This document shows, piece after piece, positions 16,137 to 25,390 of a stretch of 64,000 bases of DNA. Each line of letters starts with the position of its first letter. Position 1 is the first letter of the stretch. A program made the translations under genes and the position numbers. Source of the stretch: Deltaproteobacteria bacterium (lineage in GTDB: Bacteria > UBA10199 > JADGCS01). Where the stretch lies: positions 310,001 through 374,000 of the forward strand of contig JACKPK010000001.1 of assembly GCA_024233595.1 (NCBI GenBank), given 5' to 3'. The notes beneath the pieces were generated by a model, which worked only from the letters and a program-made list of their open reading frames with translations, did no database searches and was not told where the DNA came from.

Positions 16137-17450
16137 TTAGCTATCCCATTGTGTGTAACGACGTTTCCACTCGCCGTTTTCACGCTTCCACAAATGCGGT
16201 GAACGCGCACAATCAGTTAGGTGCATAAAGTACTCGTGATCCATTTTGGGATTTTCGAAAAGCCCCATGATTTTTTTACCAAAAGATTTTTCGTCGATTG
16301 TTAAGTACTCATAAAGTTCTTTGATAAAACGTTCTGGGAATTCGCCATCAAACTTTTTGGCAAGCGCCACACCCTCTTCACGTGTGATGTCACCAGAACG
16401 GATTTCTTGTGCGGCATCGTAAGTGGCGCGCCCAATACCGAATTTGATGAAGGTGGTGAAGTAATGCAAGTCATCGATTTTATCGTCGATGCTGGAGTAC
16501 TTGCTGTAAGTTCCTGGTGTACGCTCTGGAGAAGCTTGGAAACCACCATGCTCTACTGAATAATAGTAACAGCTTTGAGGATGCCATTTGGTGTAATACC
16601 CCATGTAATGAACCTCAATGTCCTTGTCGTGGATCTTTTGAGGATCCGCTGGCATGTACATGTCGAGATCCGCTTCTTTAAGTCCAAACTCTGATTTTAA
16701 ATCATGAACCGAGACACCAGAAATATAAGCGTTCTCACGGTCCGCGGTGAAGTAATCGTAACTTTGTTTTGCTGTTTCGTAACTGGCAATGGGGTTACCG
16801 TACTCAGCTTCGTTCTCACCGTAGAAAACCAATTTGATGTCTTTTTCGATGGCGAGTTTTGGAGACACTGATTTTTGGCCCAAGAAAAAAGGCTGAAAAG
16901 GATGATAAATGCTTTCGACAGCCAAACGTGTGAGCAAGCGATGCACACGGCCATTGGGCGTGTACAAGATGTTATCAAAACCGGCATGCAACCAAGCCTG
17001 AAAATTTTTCCATCCCCAATCGGTGTAAATATGAGGCGCCCAAGTCACAGTCAGTGGGTTCATGCCATATTTGTATTTGAGCAAATGCGAGGCGTAAAAA
17101 CTATCTTTGCCGCCCGAGCCTGGCACAACACAATCAAAGCTACCATCTTTGCTGCGGTGGCGATCACAAATTTCTTGAAGTTGTTGCTCACGATCTTCCC
17201 AGTTGATCTCCTGCTTTTTTATTTCGGCAACACGGCAAGCATCACAAATACCCTCTTCGTCAAAATTGATAGTCTGTTTTTTAGAGTTGTTCTTGTGCTT
17301 GTATTCGACAGTCGAGCTTGGTCTTTGGTTCGAAATGATACAGCGTTTGCAAAATTTAACCTCTTTGGGCAGGCCGTATTTGGCATCTAACTTTGACACA
17401 TCATCGGTCTCGTACTGACTCAAATCGAGTTCTTTTTTGGGAAACATCAT
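16137..17450 (-). CDS. N-acetyl sugar amidotransferase, WbpG/PseA-like
   Basis: The 437-residue protein has a zinc-type N-terminus (CKRC near 34-37, CDAC near 70-73) and an ATP-binding PP-loop SGGKDS near residue 112. The family (LPS_wbpG) activates an N-acetyl group with ATP and replaces oxygen with ammonia, giving acetamidino sugars such as in pseudaminic and legionaminic acid derivatives or ManNAc3NAmA. With hisF and hisH it forms a complete three-gene module. A 173-base gap with an inverted repeat separates it from neuA, so it may have its own promoter. Confidence 0.9.
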   Translation of the reverse strand: MMFPKKELDLSQYETDDVSKLDAKYGLPKEVKFCKRCIISNQRPSSTVEYKHKNNSKKQTINFDEEGICDACRVAEIKKQEINWEDREQQLQEICDRHRSKDGSFDCVVPGSGGKDSFYASHLLKYKYGMNPLTVTWAPHIYTDWGWKNFQAWLHAGFDNILYTPNGRVHRLLTRLAVESIYHPFQPFFLGQKSVSPKLAIEKDIKLVFYGENEAEYGNPIASYETAKQSYDYFTADRENAYISGVSVHDLKSEFGLKEADLDMYMPADPQKIHDKDIEVHYMGYYTKWHPQSCYYYSVEHGGFQASPERTPGTYSKYSSIDDKIDDLHYFTTFIKFGIGRATYDAAQEIRSGDITREEGVALAKKFDGEFPERFIKELYEYLTIDEKSFGKKIMGLFENPKMDHEYFMHLTDCARSPHLWKRENGEWKRRYTQWDS

Positions 17451-17488
17451 GGAATTAGTCCTTGTTTTTGCAACGAATTTTAAGAATT

Positions 17489-17525
17489 TTAATCCGAGCC
17501 CAATAACTACACTCTAGCGGATTAA
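17489..17525 (-). promoter_or_regulatory. Inverted repeat upstream of the amidotransferase genes
   Basis: TTAATCCG (17489-17496) and CGGATTAA (17518-17525) are a perfect 8-bp inverted repeat with a 21-base spacer, in the 173-base gap before the WbpG-like gene. On the minus strand the outer arm overlaps TTGATT, and TTATTG lies 17 bases further, a weak promoter-like pair. The arrangement would suit a dimeric repressor site, about 2.7 turns centre to centre. No regulator is known. Confidence 0.35.
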
Positions 17526-17623
17526 TCAAGCAACAGATCCGAACACATTTGGTGTTTTTTCAGCTGAGCTTAGTCATTGATATCACGAATGTTTTTGAGG
17601 ATTTTTCTGAGATTTTTTGAGCC

Positions 17624-18328
17624 TTAGGCCTTTGAGCTTTGTTGCTGCAAAAGAAACTCAAAATAGGCGAAGTCAAGCGGGGTGTCGATATCCAGCGAAC
17701 GCTCGGCGGGCATCACAAAAGGCATCGTGTCTTTTGCAAAAAATCCTTTGTGAGTCAGGAACCAACTGACCTCAGCCAGGTACAAGGCCCCGTTTAAATG
17801 ATAGGCTTTTGGTAATTCTTGGCGCTGCTTCACTCCCACTTGCTCTAAATTCTGAGAAACCAGCGGCTGAAACTGATTGTCCTGAATAAAAAACATCCAC
17901 TGCGGATTTTTAGAGGTTTCGCAAACCGAAACCGAACTGCTTTGCCCAGAGCCAACACAGTGCTCGATAATGGCATCGATATCGCCTGCCTGACGCAATG
18001 GCGATGTGGGCTGCAAAAGCAAAAGATAATCGTAACCAGGATTTTGTTCCAAAACCTGTAAGACCGCTTCAAAAATAGGAGCTGAATCGGTTGCGATATT
18101 TGTCGGACGCTTGATGACGTGCTCGCAACCACATTCGCTGCCCACTTTAAGAATTTCGTCGTCATCTGAAGACAAAACAAAATGATCAAGGTAACGCGAT
18201 TCCTTAGCTGCTTGAATTGTATAAGACAAAAGCGGTTTGCCAGCCGCCAGTTTGATGTTCTTGCGAGGAACACCTTTTGAGCCGCCTCTTGCTGGAATAA
18301 TCCCAATTATTTTTTTATTTTGGAACAT
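17624..18328 (-). CDS. CMP-nonulosonate cytidylyltransferase, NeuA/LegF-like
   Basis: The 234-residue protein opens with IIPARGGSKGVPRKN, the CTP-binding signature of acylneuraminate cytidylyltransferases. It activates a nonulosonic acid (sialic, legionaminic or similar) to its CMP form in the cytoplasm. It is last in the module legB-legC-neuC-formyltransferase-PIG-L-neuB-formyltransferase-ptmE-neuA, which points to a legionaminic-acid derivative. A second enzyme of the family is encoded at 45374-46075. Confidence 0.92.
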   Translation of the reverse strand: MFQNKKIIGIIPARGGSKGVPRKNIKLAAGKPLLSYTIQAAKESRYLDHFVLSSDDDEILKVGSECGCEHVIKRPTNIATDSAPIFEAVLQVLEQNPGYDYLLLLQPTSPLRQAGDIDAIIEHCVGSGQSSSVSVCETSKNPQWMFFIQDNQFQPLVSQNLEQVGVKQRQELPKAYHLNGALYLAEVSWFLTHKGFFAKDTMPFVMPAERSLDIDTPLDFAYFEFLLQQQSSKA

Positions 18329-18359
18329 GAACGAAGCTCGTCCTCATAGTTTGGTTTCT

Positions 18360-19412
18360 TCAATCAGGAAAAACTTGGCGAAAATCACCATTGGCTTTTT
18401 TGAAATCACTGATCTGACCAATGTCGAGCCAATACTCTCTGATCGGGAATGCCACCGATTTTGATTTGTCTTGCGCTGTGATTTTTTCAAACAAAGACGG
18501 CATATCAAACAAACCTTCTGCCGGAACAAAATCAAGCGCCTGAGGATCTAATACATAAATGCCAGCGTTCACAAAAAACTTGTGAATGGGTTTTTCGTCT
18601 ATGCCTTCGATACTATGATTCTCTAATTTAACAACTCCGTAAGGAACTTTAAAATCGTACTCGCGCACACACATGGTGCCCAAGGCTGAGTTGGAAAGAT
18701 GAAAATCCAATAACTGTTCAAAATTGATTGTGGTGAGCAAATCGCCATTCATGACAATCAATGGCAACTCAGGCTTTTCGGGCAAAAGCCTTAAAGACCC
18801 TGCCGTTCCCAATGGTTCATCTTCTTCCACGTAGCGAATCTCGGCACCAAACTTTTTGCCATCACCAAAATACTCTTTTACCATTTCAGCTTTGTAATTC
18901 ACTGTTAAAAAGAATTTATGAAAACCATTGTTCTGAAACTTATTGATGATGGTTTCTAAAATAGGTTTGCCACCGACTTTGAGCAAAGGCTTGGGGCAAT
19001 CGTCTGTTAAGGGTCTTAAGCGACTGCCCTTGCCCCCTGCCATAAGAACAACCCAGTTGTCTTTTGTGTTTGGAGCAAGCAACTCGCTTAAGAATTCAAC
19101 GCGAATCACATGGCGGTCTTCATCGATTAAAGGAAGTTGATTTAAACTCTGCTTGCGCATCAATTCTAAAATTTGATCTTTGTTTTCGCTTGCGGAAGCT
19201 GTTTTGGGATCTTTGTTCATCACGATCGATACAGCTTGCTGAACAGAGACACCTTTAAGAATCCCACGGCGAATGTCCCCATCTGTGACCGTGCCTAGCA
19301 AACGCTGGTTATCGTCGATGACAACAGCGATTTGCGCTGAGGTTTCGTCAATGATGCGCATGGCTTCTAAAATACTTGTCTGCGCTTTGATGAGAATTTT
19401 CTGCCAATCCAT
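18360..19412 (-). CDS. CBS-domain sugar-phosphate nucleotidyltransferase, PtmE-like
   Basis: The 350-residue protein has two CBS repeats (about 1-115), then a nucleotidyltransferase domain from about 120 starting VLMAGGKGSRLRPLTDDCPKP. In Campylobacter, PtmE of this architecture makes GDP-GlcN/GlcNAc for the GDP-linked legionaminic acid route; the CBS pair may sense adenine nucleotides. The position between formyltransferase and neuA supports this role. The exact substrate, GlcN-1-P or another hexose phosphate, cannot be read from sequence. Confidence 0.88.
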   Translation of the reverse strand: MDWQKILIKAQTSILEAMRIIDETSAQIAVVIDDNQRLLGTVTDGDIRRGILKGVSVQQAVSIVMNKDPKTASASENKDQILELMRKQSLNQLPLIDEDRHVIRVEFLSELLAPNTKDNWVVLMAGGKGSRLRPLTDDCPKPLLKVGGKPILETIINKFQNNGFHKFFLTVNYKAEMVKEYFGDGKKFGAEIRYVEEDEPLGTAGSLRLLPEKPELPLIVMNGDLLTTINFEQLLDFHLSNSALGTMCVREYDFKVPYGVVKLENHSIEGIDEKPIHKFFVNAGIYVLDPQALDFVPAEGLFDMPSLFEKITAQDKSKSVAFPIREYWLDIGQISDFKKANGDFRQVFPD

Positions 19413-19451
19413 TTTATCACCTTAAATTTGATCTGCACCTTGCTTGCTGTT

Positions 19452-20429
19452 TCATTTGTTCTCGAGTGCCAGCAAGCGTTCTTCTAGTTCTCTCATTTTT
19501 TGATAAGGATCAGTGCCCAATCGTTTCCCTATGGGAAATTGTGGAACAAAGGCTTCACCCAATGTTTGATCCTCTTGAACTTCGGCAACCTTTGTTAAGA
19601 GCAATACGGAATCGCCGCATTTAACAAAGGTCCCTCGTTCACACCGCCCTGTCACTTCCCCAACACGAGAAAGATAAGAGGGAGCGTTTTTAATAAGCTC
19701 ACTTTTTAAAATAGCGAGCTCACCTTTTTTGCTCAAAGTCCTGGCTCCTGGTCCCGGTGTGGTGATGGCTCGAATAAAATCAAACACCCGCTTTGCCGGC
19801 CAATTCCAGTCAATGTACTCGTCTCCCTGGCGACGCCTTGGAAAATAGGTGCCCACGGGATGAATGTCATCCTGTTTTTTTCGTTCAGCCCGGCCATTTG
19901 CGATCAAGTGCAAGGCCTCATAAAGTGCATCTGCACATAATTCGTAAGCTTTTTCCAATAAGGACGCGTAATCATCGCTTATAGAAATGGGCGCAAATTT
20001 TTGCGTGATGATGCTGCCCGTGTCAATGCCACCATCGACATCGATGACGGTCACACCAAAGTCTTGCTCTCCATTGATAAGCGCCCAGTTTAAAATATTG
20101 CGCCCGCGATAAAAAGGCAGCGCTCCCGCGTGGCAATTAATGAACCCAAGCGGAGCCGCCTTACAAATGTTCTCTTGAAGAATTTGATTGAAGGACATCG
20201 AAACAAATAAATCAGCGTTGTGCTTTTTGATCTGCGTTATGAATTCATCGTCGTTTACATTTTGATGAAACAAACACGGAACGCCCATGCGTTTTGCGTA
20301 ATCTTGCAAGACAGGGTCTCGGTGATCATTGCGCACAACAATGAACACGACTTCTAATTGCTGGTCTTCTAAAATACGATCAAGCGCACGGTGAGACCAA
20401 GGGCCATCTGCAAAATAGCCTATCTTCAT
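19452..20429 (-). CDS. Sugar N-formyltransferase (second of the module)
   Basis: The 325-residue protein has the formyltransferase core with the Asn-x-His catalytic pair in NCHAGALPFYRG (about residues 99-110) and the Asp in DVDGGIDTG. Members use N10-formyl-tetrahydrofolate to formylate sugar amines or Met-tRNA. Sugar modification is favoured because the gene follows neuB with ATGA overlap. The start at 20429 has GAGGTGAT upstream; a longer frame to 20525 lies inside neuB. The C-terminal 100 residues form the usual FMT C-domain. Confidence 0.85.
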   Translation of the reverse strand: MKIGYFADGPWSHRALDRILEDQQLEVVFIVVRNDHRDPVLQDYAKRMGVPCLFHQNVNDDEFITQIKKHNADLFVSMSFNQILQENICKAAPLGFINCHAGALPFYRGRNILNWALINGEQDFGVTVIDVDGGIDTGSIITQKFAPISISDDYASLLEKAYELCADALYEALHLIANGRAERKKQDDIHPVGTYFPRRRQGDEYIDWNWPAKRVFDFIRAITTPGPGARTLSKKGELAILKSELIKNAPSYLSRVGEVTGRCERGTFVKCGDSVLLLTKVAEVQEDQTLGEAFVPQFPIGKRLGTDPYQKMRELEERLLALENK

Positions 20430-21499
20430 GAAATCACCTCGTCGACTTCGTAATCGTTTTCGGCCACACGCCCCAAATAATCCCAATACTGCATCGGCGA
20501 AACACCTGTGCCAGGCCGTTTGCAAGTTAAGTTTTCTTCCGTAAAAGCCTCGCCTTTTTTAATCGGCATGGCCGCAACCAAACTTTTTCTAACGATAGCG
20601 ATGTTTTTTTCTTCACTGCTTGCCGGCGCTTTAATGCCTTGGCCCAAAGCTTTTTCGACTTGTCTGACTGATTTCACCAAGGCCATTAATTCAGAAGGAT
20701 CTAAAGAGGCTTTGTGATCCGGCCCTTCCATGCTTTTATCCAAAGTAAAATGTTTCTCAAGCACCTCGGCACCTCTAGCCGCTGCAGCAACAGCCATGGC
20801 GATGCCTTCCGTGTGATCCGATAATCCCACCTTAACACCAAAAGTATCTCGGATTTGATCCATGGCCCTTAAATTAACGTCTTCATAAGGTGTGGGGTAT
20901 TCCGTTGTGCAATGAAGCACAGTCACTTTATCTTGAATGATTTTTTTGGCCGCGCTGCTTTCAAAACAAGCGCGTACTTTTTCTAAACTAGGTGTTTCTT
21001 GCGGGTTTAAAAAACCAAAACTCAAAACCGCAAGAGCGTCTTCCACTTCTTTTAAGGTGCTCATGCCAGTCGAAAGAATAACAGGCTTTTGCGTGCGTGC
21101 TATTGCCAATAAAAAAGGTGCGTTGGTGATTTCGCCTGAAGGGACTTTAATGAGTGGCAGATCAAAATCGGTGGTTAAAAGTTTTAAACTCTCTAGCTCA
21201 AAAGGAGTCGATAAAAAAGCAATCCCCTGCTTTTCACAATGCGCAATGAGAGTGTAGTGATCTTCTAAGCTCAGCTCTAGTTTTTTTAACATGTCTAACT
21301 GAGACTCTGCCTTGCTTGTGGTCTTTTCCTGATAATCCGCCTTGGGGGCTTTATTACTTGCTAAATGCACAGCACGAAAGCTTTGAAACTTAACAGCATC
21401 CGCACCAGCTTCTTTGGCAACATCAATAAGACGTTTGGCCAGTTCCATGTCTCCGTTGTGATTCACGCCGGCTTCGGCAATGATGTAAACCGAATTCAT
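20426..21499 (-). CDS. neuB: Nonulosonate synthase, NeuB/LegI-like
   Basis: The 357-residue enzyme condenses phosphoenolpyruvate with a 6-carbon amino sugar (ManNAc or 2,4-diamino-6-deoxymannose type) to a nine-carbon acid. The NeuB barrel begins VYIIAEAGVNHNGDMELA, contains VKFQSF and SDHTEGIAMAVAA, and a C-terminal SAF/antifreeze-like domain covers about residues 295-357. The start at 21499 overlaps the PIG-L stop (ATGA) and has GGAAGTGA upstream. Among the two NeuB paralogues here this one lies inside the Leg module. Confidence 0.93.
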   Translation of the reverse strand: MNSVYIIAEAGVNHNGDMELAKRLIDVAKEAGADAVKFQSFRAVHLASNKAPKADYQEKTTSKAESQLDMLKKLELSLEDHYTLIAHCEKQGIAFLSTPFELESLKLLTTDFDLPLIKVPSGEITNAPFLLAIARTQKPVILSTGMSTLKEVEDALAVLSFGFLNPQETPSLEKVRACFESSAAKKIIQDKVTVLHCTTEYPTPYEDVNLRAMDQIRDTFGVKVGLSDHTEGIAMAVAAAARGAEVLEKHFTLDKSMEGPDHKASLDPSELMALVKSVRQVEKALGQGIKAPASSEEKNIAIVRKSLVAAMPIKKGEAFTEENLTCKRPGTGVSPMQYWDYLGRVAENDYEVDEVIS

Positions 21500-22167
21500 A
21501 AAATCACTTCCTTTAAAATCATTTGTGCTTCCGCTGCCTTTGTCCCGATCATAGAACCACGCCACTCAGCCATAGCGCGAATGACTTTTTCAGAACGTGG
21601 GAAAGGAAATTCGCCCAACTCACTGGCAAAGGTTTTCATGATGTTGATTTTTTGATCAAGATGGTTTTCGATATTAACAAAGCGATTGGGTTTAAACGAA
21701 CTCGCCATAGGATCCAAATTAAATTCAGTTTCGGAAATGGTTTCGTAGCAAAGAACCTCTTTAATAAAAGGATAACGAAAACTTTTGGAACAAGCATTAA
21801 CAGCATCAAAAACAAAACGATGATCCGTGTGCACATCTCCTGGGTAAGGCGCATAAACCACTGTTGGTTTGATTTCTTGAAAAGCCTTGCTCATGGCCGC
21901 TACAAGTTCACCAACCGGAAGTGTATCAAGTTTGGTTGTTGCAAAACCCAGGCGTTTGACTTGATCAAAGCCATACAGATTGGCCGCCGTTTTAATTTCT
22001 TCTTCTCTTTTTGCCACTATTTCAGCAACAAAGCCTTCGGACTCTTTCATTTCTGTCACGATGAGCCAAGAGATTTGATCACCCATTTCTTTGTGCTTCA
22101 AAAGCGTGCCACCGCAACCCAGAGTTTCATCATCAGGATGAGGAGCCACAACTAAAATATTTTTCAC
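21496..22167 (-). CDS. PIG-L family sugar N-deacetylase
   Basis: The 223-residue protein has the zinc motif APHPDDETLGCGG (His10, Asp13 in the AHPDD type) and a second HTDHR motif near residue 115. PIG-L/LmbE enzymes remove N-acetyl groups from GlcNAc-type sugars or small thiol precursors. It is translationally coupled to the formyltransferase before it and to neuB after it, so deacetylation followed by re-acylation, probably formylation, of the nonulosonate precursor is a reasonable inference. LegH acetyltransferase is not present. Confidence 0.88.
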   Translation of the reverse strand: MKNILVVAPHPDDETLGCGGTLLKHKEMGDQISWLIVTEMKESEGFVAEIVAKREEEIKTAANLYGFDQVKRLGFATTKLDTLPVGELVAAMSKAFQEIKPTVVYAPYPGDVHTDHRFVFDAVNACSKSFRYPFIKEVLCYETISETEFNLDPMASSFKPNRFVNIENHLDQKINIMKTFASELGEFPFPRSEKVIRAMAEWRGSMIGTKAAEAQMILKEVIL

Positions 22168-23051
22168 AGATACTCTCCCTTCTGAGGCAGTGTCGAAAAT
22201 TCATGTTCTAAAATCCAAAACGCACCAACACCTGTTTTAACCAAAACAGCATTGCCTTCAATGTTGAGCACCTTGCCGGGCTCAATATTAGCAGGCACAG
22301 GGTCAGTGGCCACTTTGCCTTTCCAAACCTTTACATCTTGATCCTGAAAAACACAATGAGCGCCCACATAAGGCTGGGTCAATGCCCTTACTAAATTATT
22401 GATGCTGGTGGCGTTCATACGCCAATCGATTTGCCCATCGGCTTTCCCGCGCTTACGCCAAGAATTAGCCAAACTGTGATCTTGTTTAACAAGCTTTGCG
22501 TTATTGCCTGCCAATGCCTTTGTGAAAGATGCGATTTGAGTCAAAGCTGTGTCCGTCATTTTTTTATACAAAGAAGCAGCGTCATCATCTGGCTCTATGG
22601 ACATTTCGACTTGGCTTAAAATATCACCGGAATCAGCCCCCTCATCCATGATAAAAAAGGTGCTCGCAGTTTTGCTCAGACCCAAAGCCAATGCCCAAAT
22701 CAAAGGGTGTCGCCCTCTGTTTTGTGGCAAAGCCGCGGGATGAAACCCAACAACCCCTTTGGGTGGCAAATTTAAAATCTCACTCTTTAAAAGATACGAC
22801 CAACCAAAACAGTAAATCACATCGGCTTGCAGCTCTTTTAAAAACCCCAACATCTCAGTTTGATTATTGCCCTTAGCTAAAAAACACGGGATCTGATTCT
22901 CTGAAGCCAAACTTTGCAAAGAACAAAAATCAGAATTAAATTTTGATTCTTCGCGTGTCACCACACCAACCACCTCGGCATCATCCAAACTCAATAAGGT
23001 TTGCAAGGCATCGTGACTGAACTGAACACAACCTATAAAAACAATTCTCAT
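22164..23051 (-). CDS. Sugar formyltransferase-like protein (first of the module)
   Basis: The 295-residue protein has the FMT-type fold: N-terminal IVFIGCVQFSHDAL, then GFHPAALPQNRGRHP and DEGADSGDI. The usual catalytic Asn two residues before the His is replaced by Gly (GFH), while His and Asp stay. A GFHP variant is compatible with a sugar-specific subgroup, but activity should not be taken for granted. Both ends overlap neighbours by four bases (neuC before, PIG-L after), so it is tightly coupled with the nonulosonate genes. Confidence 0.8.
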   Translation of the reverse strand: MRIVFIGCVQFSHDALQTLLSLDDAEVVGVVTREESKFNSDFCSLQSLASENQIPCFLAKGNNQTEMLGFLKELQADVIYCFGWSYLLKSEILNLPPKGVVGFHPAALPQNRGRHPLIWALALGLSKTASTFFIMDEGADSGDILSQVEMSIEPDDDAASLYKKMTDTALTQIASFTKALAGNNAKLVKQDHSLANSWRKRGKADGQIDWRMNATSINNLVRALTQPYVGAHCVFQDQDVKVWKGKVATDPVPANIEPGKVLNIEGNAVLVKTGVGAFWILEHEFSTLPQKGEYL

Positions 23052-24220
23052 ACAGCAAAATCCAAGTCTTTAAACTTTTTCATGATGACGCCATCTAAAG
23101 AAATTTTTTTAAGCGTCTCTTTAATTTTGGCTCCCGCATCTCCATACCCATACAAAAGATCCATATTAGGCAATTTGCTGCGAAACTCTTCGGAAAGCGC
23201 TAGTTGAATGGCTTTTACGATTTGACCTTTTTCTTCTGTGGCACTGATCACGCTCTCGCCCTTTAAACGCCCACGCTGGCGCTCTCCTAAATCGATGGTT
23301 GGTTTGCGAAAACTAGGAACCTCAATGAGCCCACTAGAAGAATTTCCCAAAACCAAATCGCAATGTTTAATGGCACTCAAGTAACGCAATTGCCCAAGCG
23401 AGACAAAGTCCTTACAACGTTCGGGGTTTTTAGCGACGTAGTCTTTGATCATTTGTATGAGCACGCGACCAAAAGTATCTGAATTGGGTAAAGTGAAGAT
23501 CACCTTTGCTTGTGGAAATTCATCTAAAGCCAAAAGCATTTGAGACATGGCTATTTCAGGAGATTGCTCACTCAGAGTCACGGGATGATAAGTGACTAAA
23601 AAATTCTTCTCGCCCAATTTAAAATCTATGGATTCTTCAAACGCTTCTCTGGAAAGTAATTCTAAATTCTTAATGTTATCTAAACCCGGTGCTCCCACAT
23701 TAAAAACAACATCGGGTTGCTCGCCCATTTGAATCACGCGTTTGCGGTAAACATCGGTGGTGGTAAAATGAAAATGCGCCATTTTGGTCACCGAATGGCG
23801 AATGGGATCGTCTATGAGTCCTTCGGTGAGCTCGCCACCATGAATATGTGCCAGCGGGATTTGATGAATCACAGCCGCTTGCGCAGCAGCAAGAATTTCG
23901 AAGCGATCACCAAGCACAACAAGAACATCTGGTTGCAAGCGTTCAAGTGTATCAGCAAAGCCAATGGTTGCTAAACCAACAGATTTAGCAATGCCCACCG
24001 GGGTATCAGATGATAAGAGCATTTCAATTTTATCAGCGATGGCAAAACCATCGTTTTCAATTGTTTTGTAAGTCAATCCAAACTCTGGAGACAAATGCAT
24101 GCCAGTTGTGATGATTTGCAATTCGAGATCAGGGTCATTCTTGATGGCTTTTAAGAGCCAAAACAACAAACCGTATTCTGCTCGCGTTCCTGTCACCACT
24201 GCGATTTTACGTTTTGCCAT
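23048..24220 (-). CDS. neuC: Hydrolysing UDP/GDP-sugar 2-epimerase, NeuC/LegG-like
   Basis: The 390-residue GT-B-like enzyme opens with IAVVTGTRAEYGLL and contains VLGDRFE, HIHGGE and the C-terminal GNSSSGLIEVPSF motif of the NeuC family. NeuC/LegG releases nucleotide and inverts C2, giving ManNAc or 2,4-diacetamido-2,4,6-trideoxymannose, the direct substrate of NeuB. It stands between legC and the formyltransferase. A more distant NeuC copy lies at 47885-49039. Confidence 0.92.
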   Translation of the reverse strand: MAKRKIAVVTGTRAEYGLLFWLLKAIKNDPDLELQIITTGMHLSPEFGLTYKTIENDGFAIADKIEMLLSSDTPVGIAKSVGLATIGFADTLERLQPDVLVVLGDRFEILAAAQAAVIHQIPLAHIHGGELTEGLIDDPIRHSVTKMAHFHFTTTDVYRKRVIQMGEQPDVVFNVGAPGLDNIKNLELLSREAFEESIDFKLGEKNFLVTYHPVTLSEQSPEIAMSQMLLALDEFPQAKVIFTLPNSDTFGRVLIQMIKDYVAKNPERCKDFVSLGQLRYLSAIKHCDLVLGNSSSGLIEVPSFRKPTIDLGERQRGRLKGESVISATEEKGQIVKAIQLALSEEFRSKLPNMDLLYGYGDAGAKIKETLKKISLDGVIMKKFKDLDFAV

Positions 24221-24222
24221 AA

Positions 24223-25389
24223 TCAGCCTCCTAAAAATGCACTACTGGGTATGTTGATCGTGCGTTTTTCTAAATCTTGCGCAACAGACAAGTCCATGCG
24301 TGGACAATCGCTGTACATGGGCATGTGATGCATCAAAGTCCAAAGTGGACGCAGCATGAATCCTTTTTGATTCACTTCGTTTAAGATCAATTCAAATTCA
24401 TTTGTGAACTCTGGTTTAAGGATAATGGCATTCAACCAATGATTACTCTCTGCGCCATCAACAGGTCCCAGCAATTCGAATTCGTCACAACCTGCAAATA
24501 ACTGTTTGTAAGCTTCGAACAAACGTTTCTTTTGTTCTAAAAATTTGGGGAGTTGCTCTAATTGTGCCACACCCAAAGCCGCGTTGATGTTTGGCAAGCG
24601 ATAGTTATACCCCAACATATCATGATTAAAACGCCAAGCGTGTGGCACCTTAGCCGTTGTGGTGAGGTGCTTTGCTAATTTTCCTAGCTCAGGATCATTG
24701 GTTAATAAGGCCCCACCGCCACCTGTGGTGAGGATTTTATTGCCGTTAAAACTTGTTGCTGCCACACTGCCAAAATGACCGGTGTGCTTGCCTTTGTAGA
24801 AACTCCCCAAAGATTCAGCTGCGTCTTCCACCAATTTAATGTTATATTTTTGGCAAAGAGACACCAAGTCTTCGATGTCTTTTGCAGGATGGCCAAAAAC
24901 ATGCACAACCACAAGAGCCGCAATGCGACGCCCACTTTGTTTATTAAAACAAAAACCATCACGCATCTCAGTGATGTCTTTTAAATGACTCTCGAGCTTG
25001 TTCACACAAACCGCAAGCGACTGATATTCGCTATCGACAAAATGTGGGATTGCCCCTTGATACGCAATAGCATTGGTTGTTGCTATAAAAGTCAAGGCAG
25101 GCACCAGGACCTCGTCACCTTGCTGCACACCAACCAAACGCAACGCCACACTCAAGGCTGCCGTGCCATTCACACAAGCAACCGCTTTTGTAACCCCTGT
25201 GTACTCAGCTAGGTCATTCTCGAATTGATCGACGTATTTCCCAACGGAAGAAACCCAACCGGTGTCCAGGCACTCTTTAACGTAGTCCCATTCATGACCC
25301 GCAAAGCAAGGCTCATGAAGAGCGACAAAACCTTTGTCACAAGGAAGCTGTTTGGCCAGAAGATCGTAAAGTTTTTCTGAGAGTGTCAT
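24223..25389 (-). CDS. legC: LegC-like aminotransferase (DegT/DnrJ family)
   Basis: The 388-residue PLP enzyme matches the LegC type of DegT/DnrJ/EryC1 aminotransferases: the N-terminal phrase GFVALHEPCFAGHEWDYVK, the region DAAESLGSFYKGKHTGHFG and the PLP lysine in SFNGNKILTTGGGG. It transfers an amino group to C4 of the 4-keto-6-deoxy product of LegB. The ATG at 25389, one base after the legB stop, is preferred over an upstream frame extension to 25482 that lies inside legB and has no homology. Confidence 0.92.
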   Translation of the reverse strand: MTLSEKLYDLLAKQLPCDKGFVALHEPCFAGHEWDYVKECLDTGWVSSVGKYVDQFENDLAEYTGVTKAVACVNGTAALSVALRLVGVQQGDEVLVPALTFIATTNAIAYQGAIPHFVDSEYQSLAVCVNKLESHLKDITEMRDGFCFNKQSGRRIAALVVVHVFGHPAKDIEDLVSLCQKYNIKLVEDAAESLGSFYKGKHTGHFGSVAATSFNGNKILTTGGGGALLTNDPELGKLAKHLTTTAKVPHAWRFNHDMLGYNYRLPNINAALGVAQLEQLPKFLEQKKRLFEAYKQLFAGCDEFELLGPVDGAESNHWLNAIILKPEFTNEFELILNEVNQKGFMLRPLWTLMHHMPMYSDCPRMDLSVAQDLEKRTINIPSSAFLGG

Positions 25390-25390
25390 T

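Noticed and set aside
21523..22155. Plus-strand open frame of 210 codons opposite the PIG-L gene
   Set aside because: The minus-strand frame has clear PIG-L motifs and start coupling; the plus frame has none.
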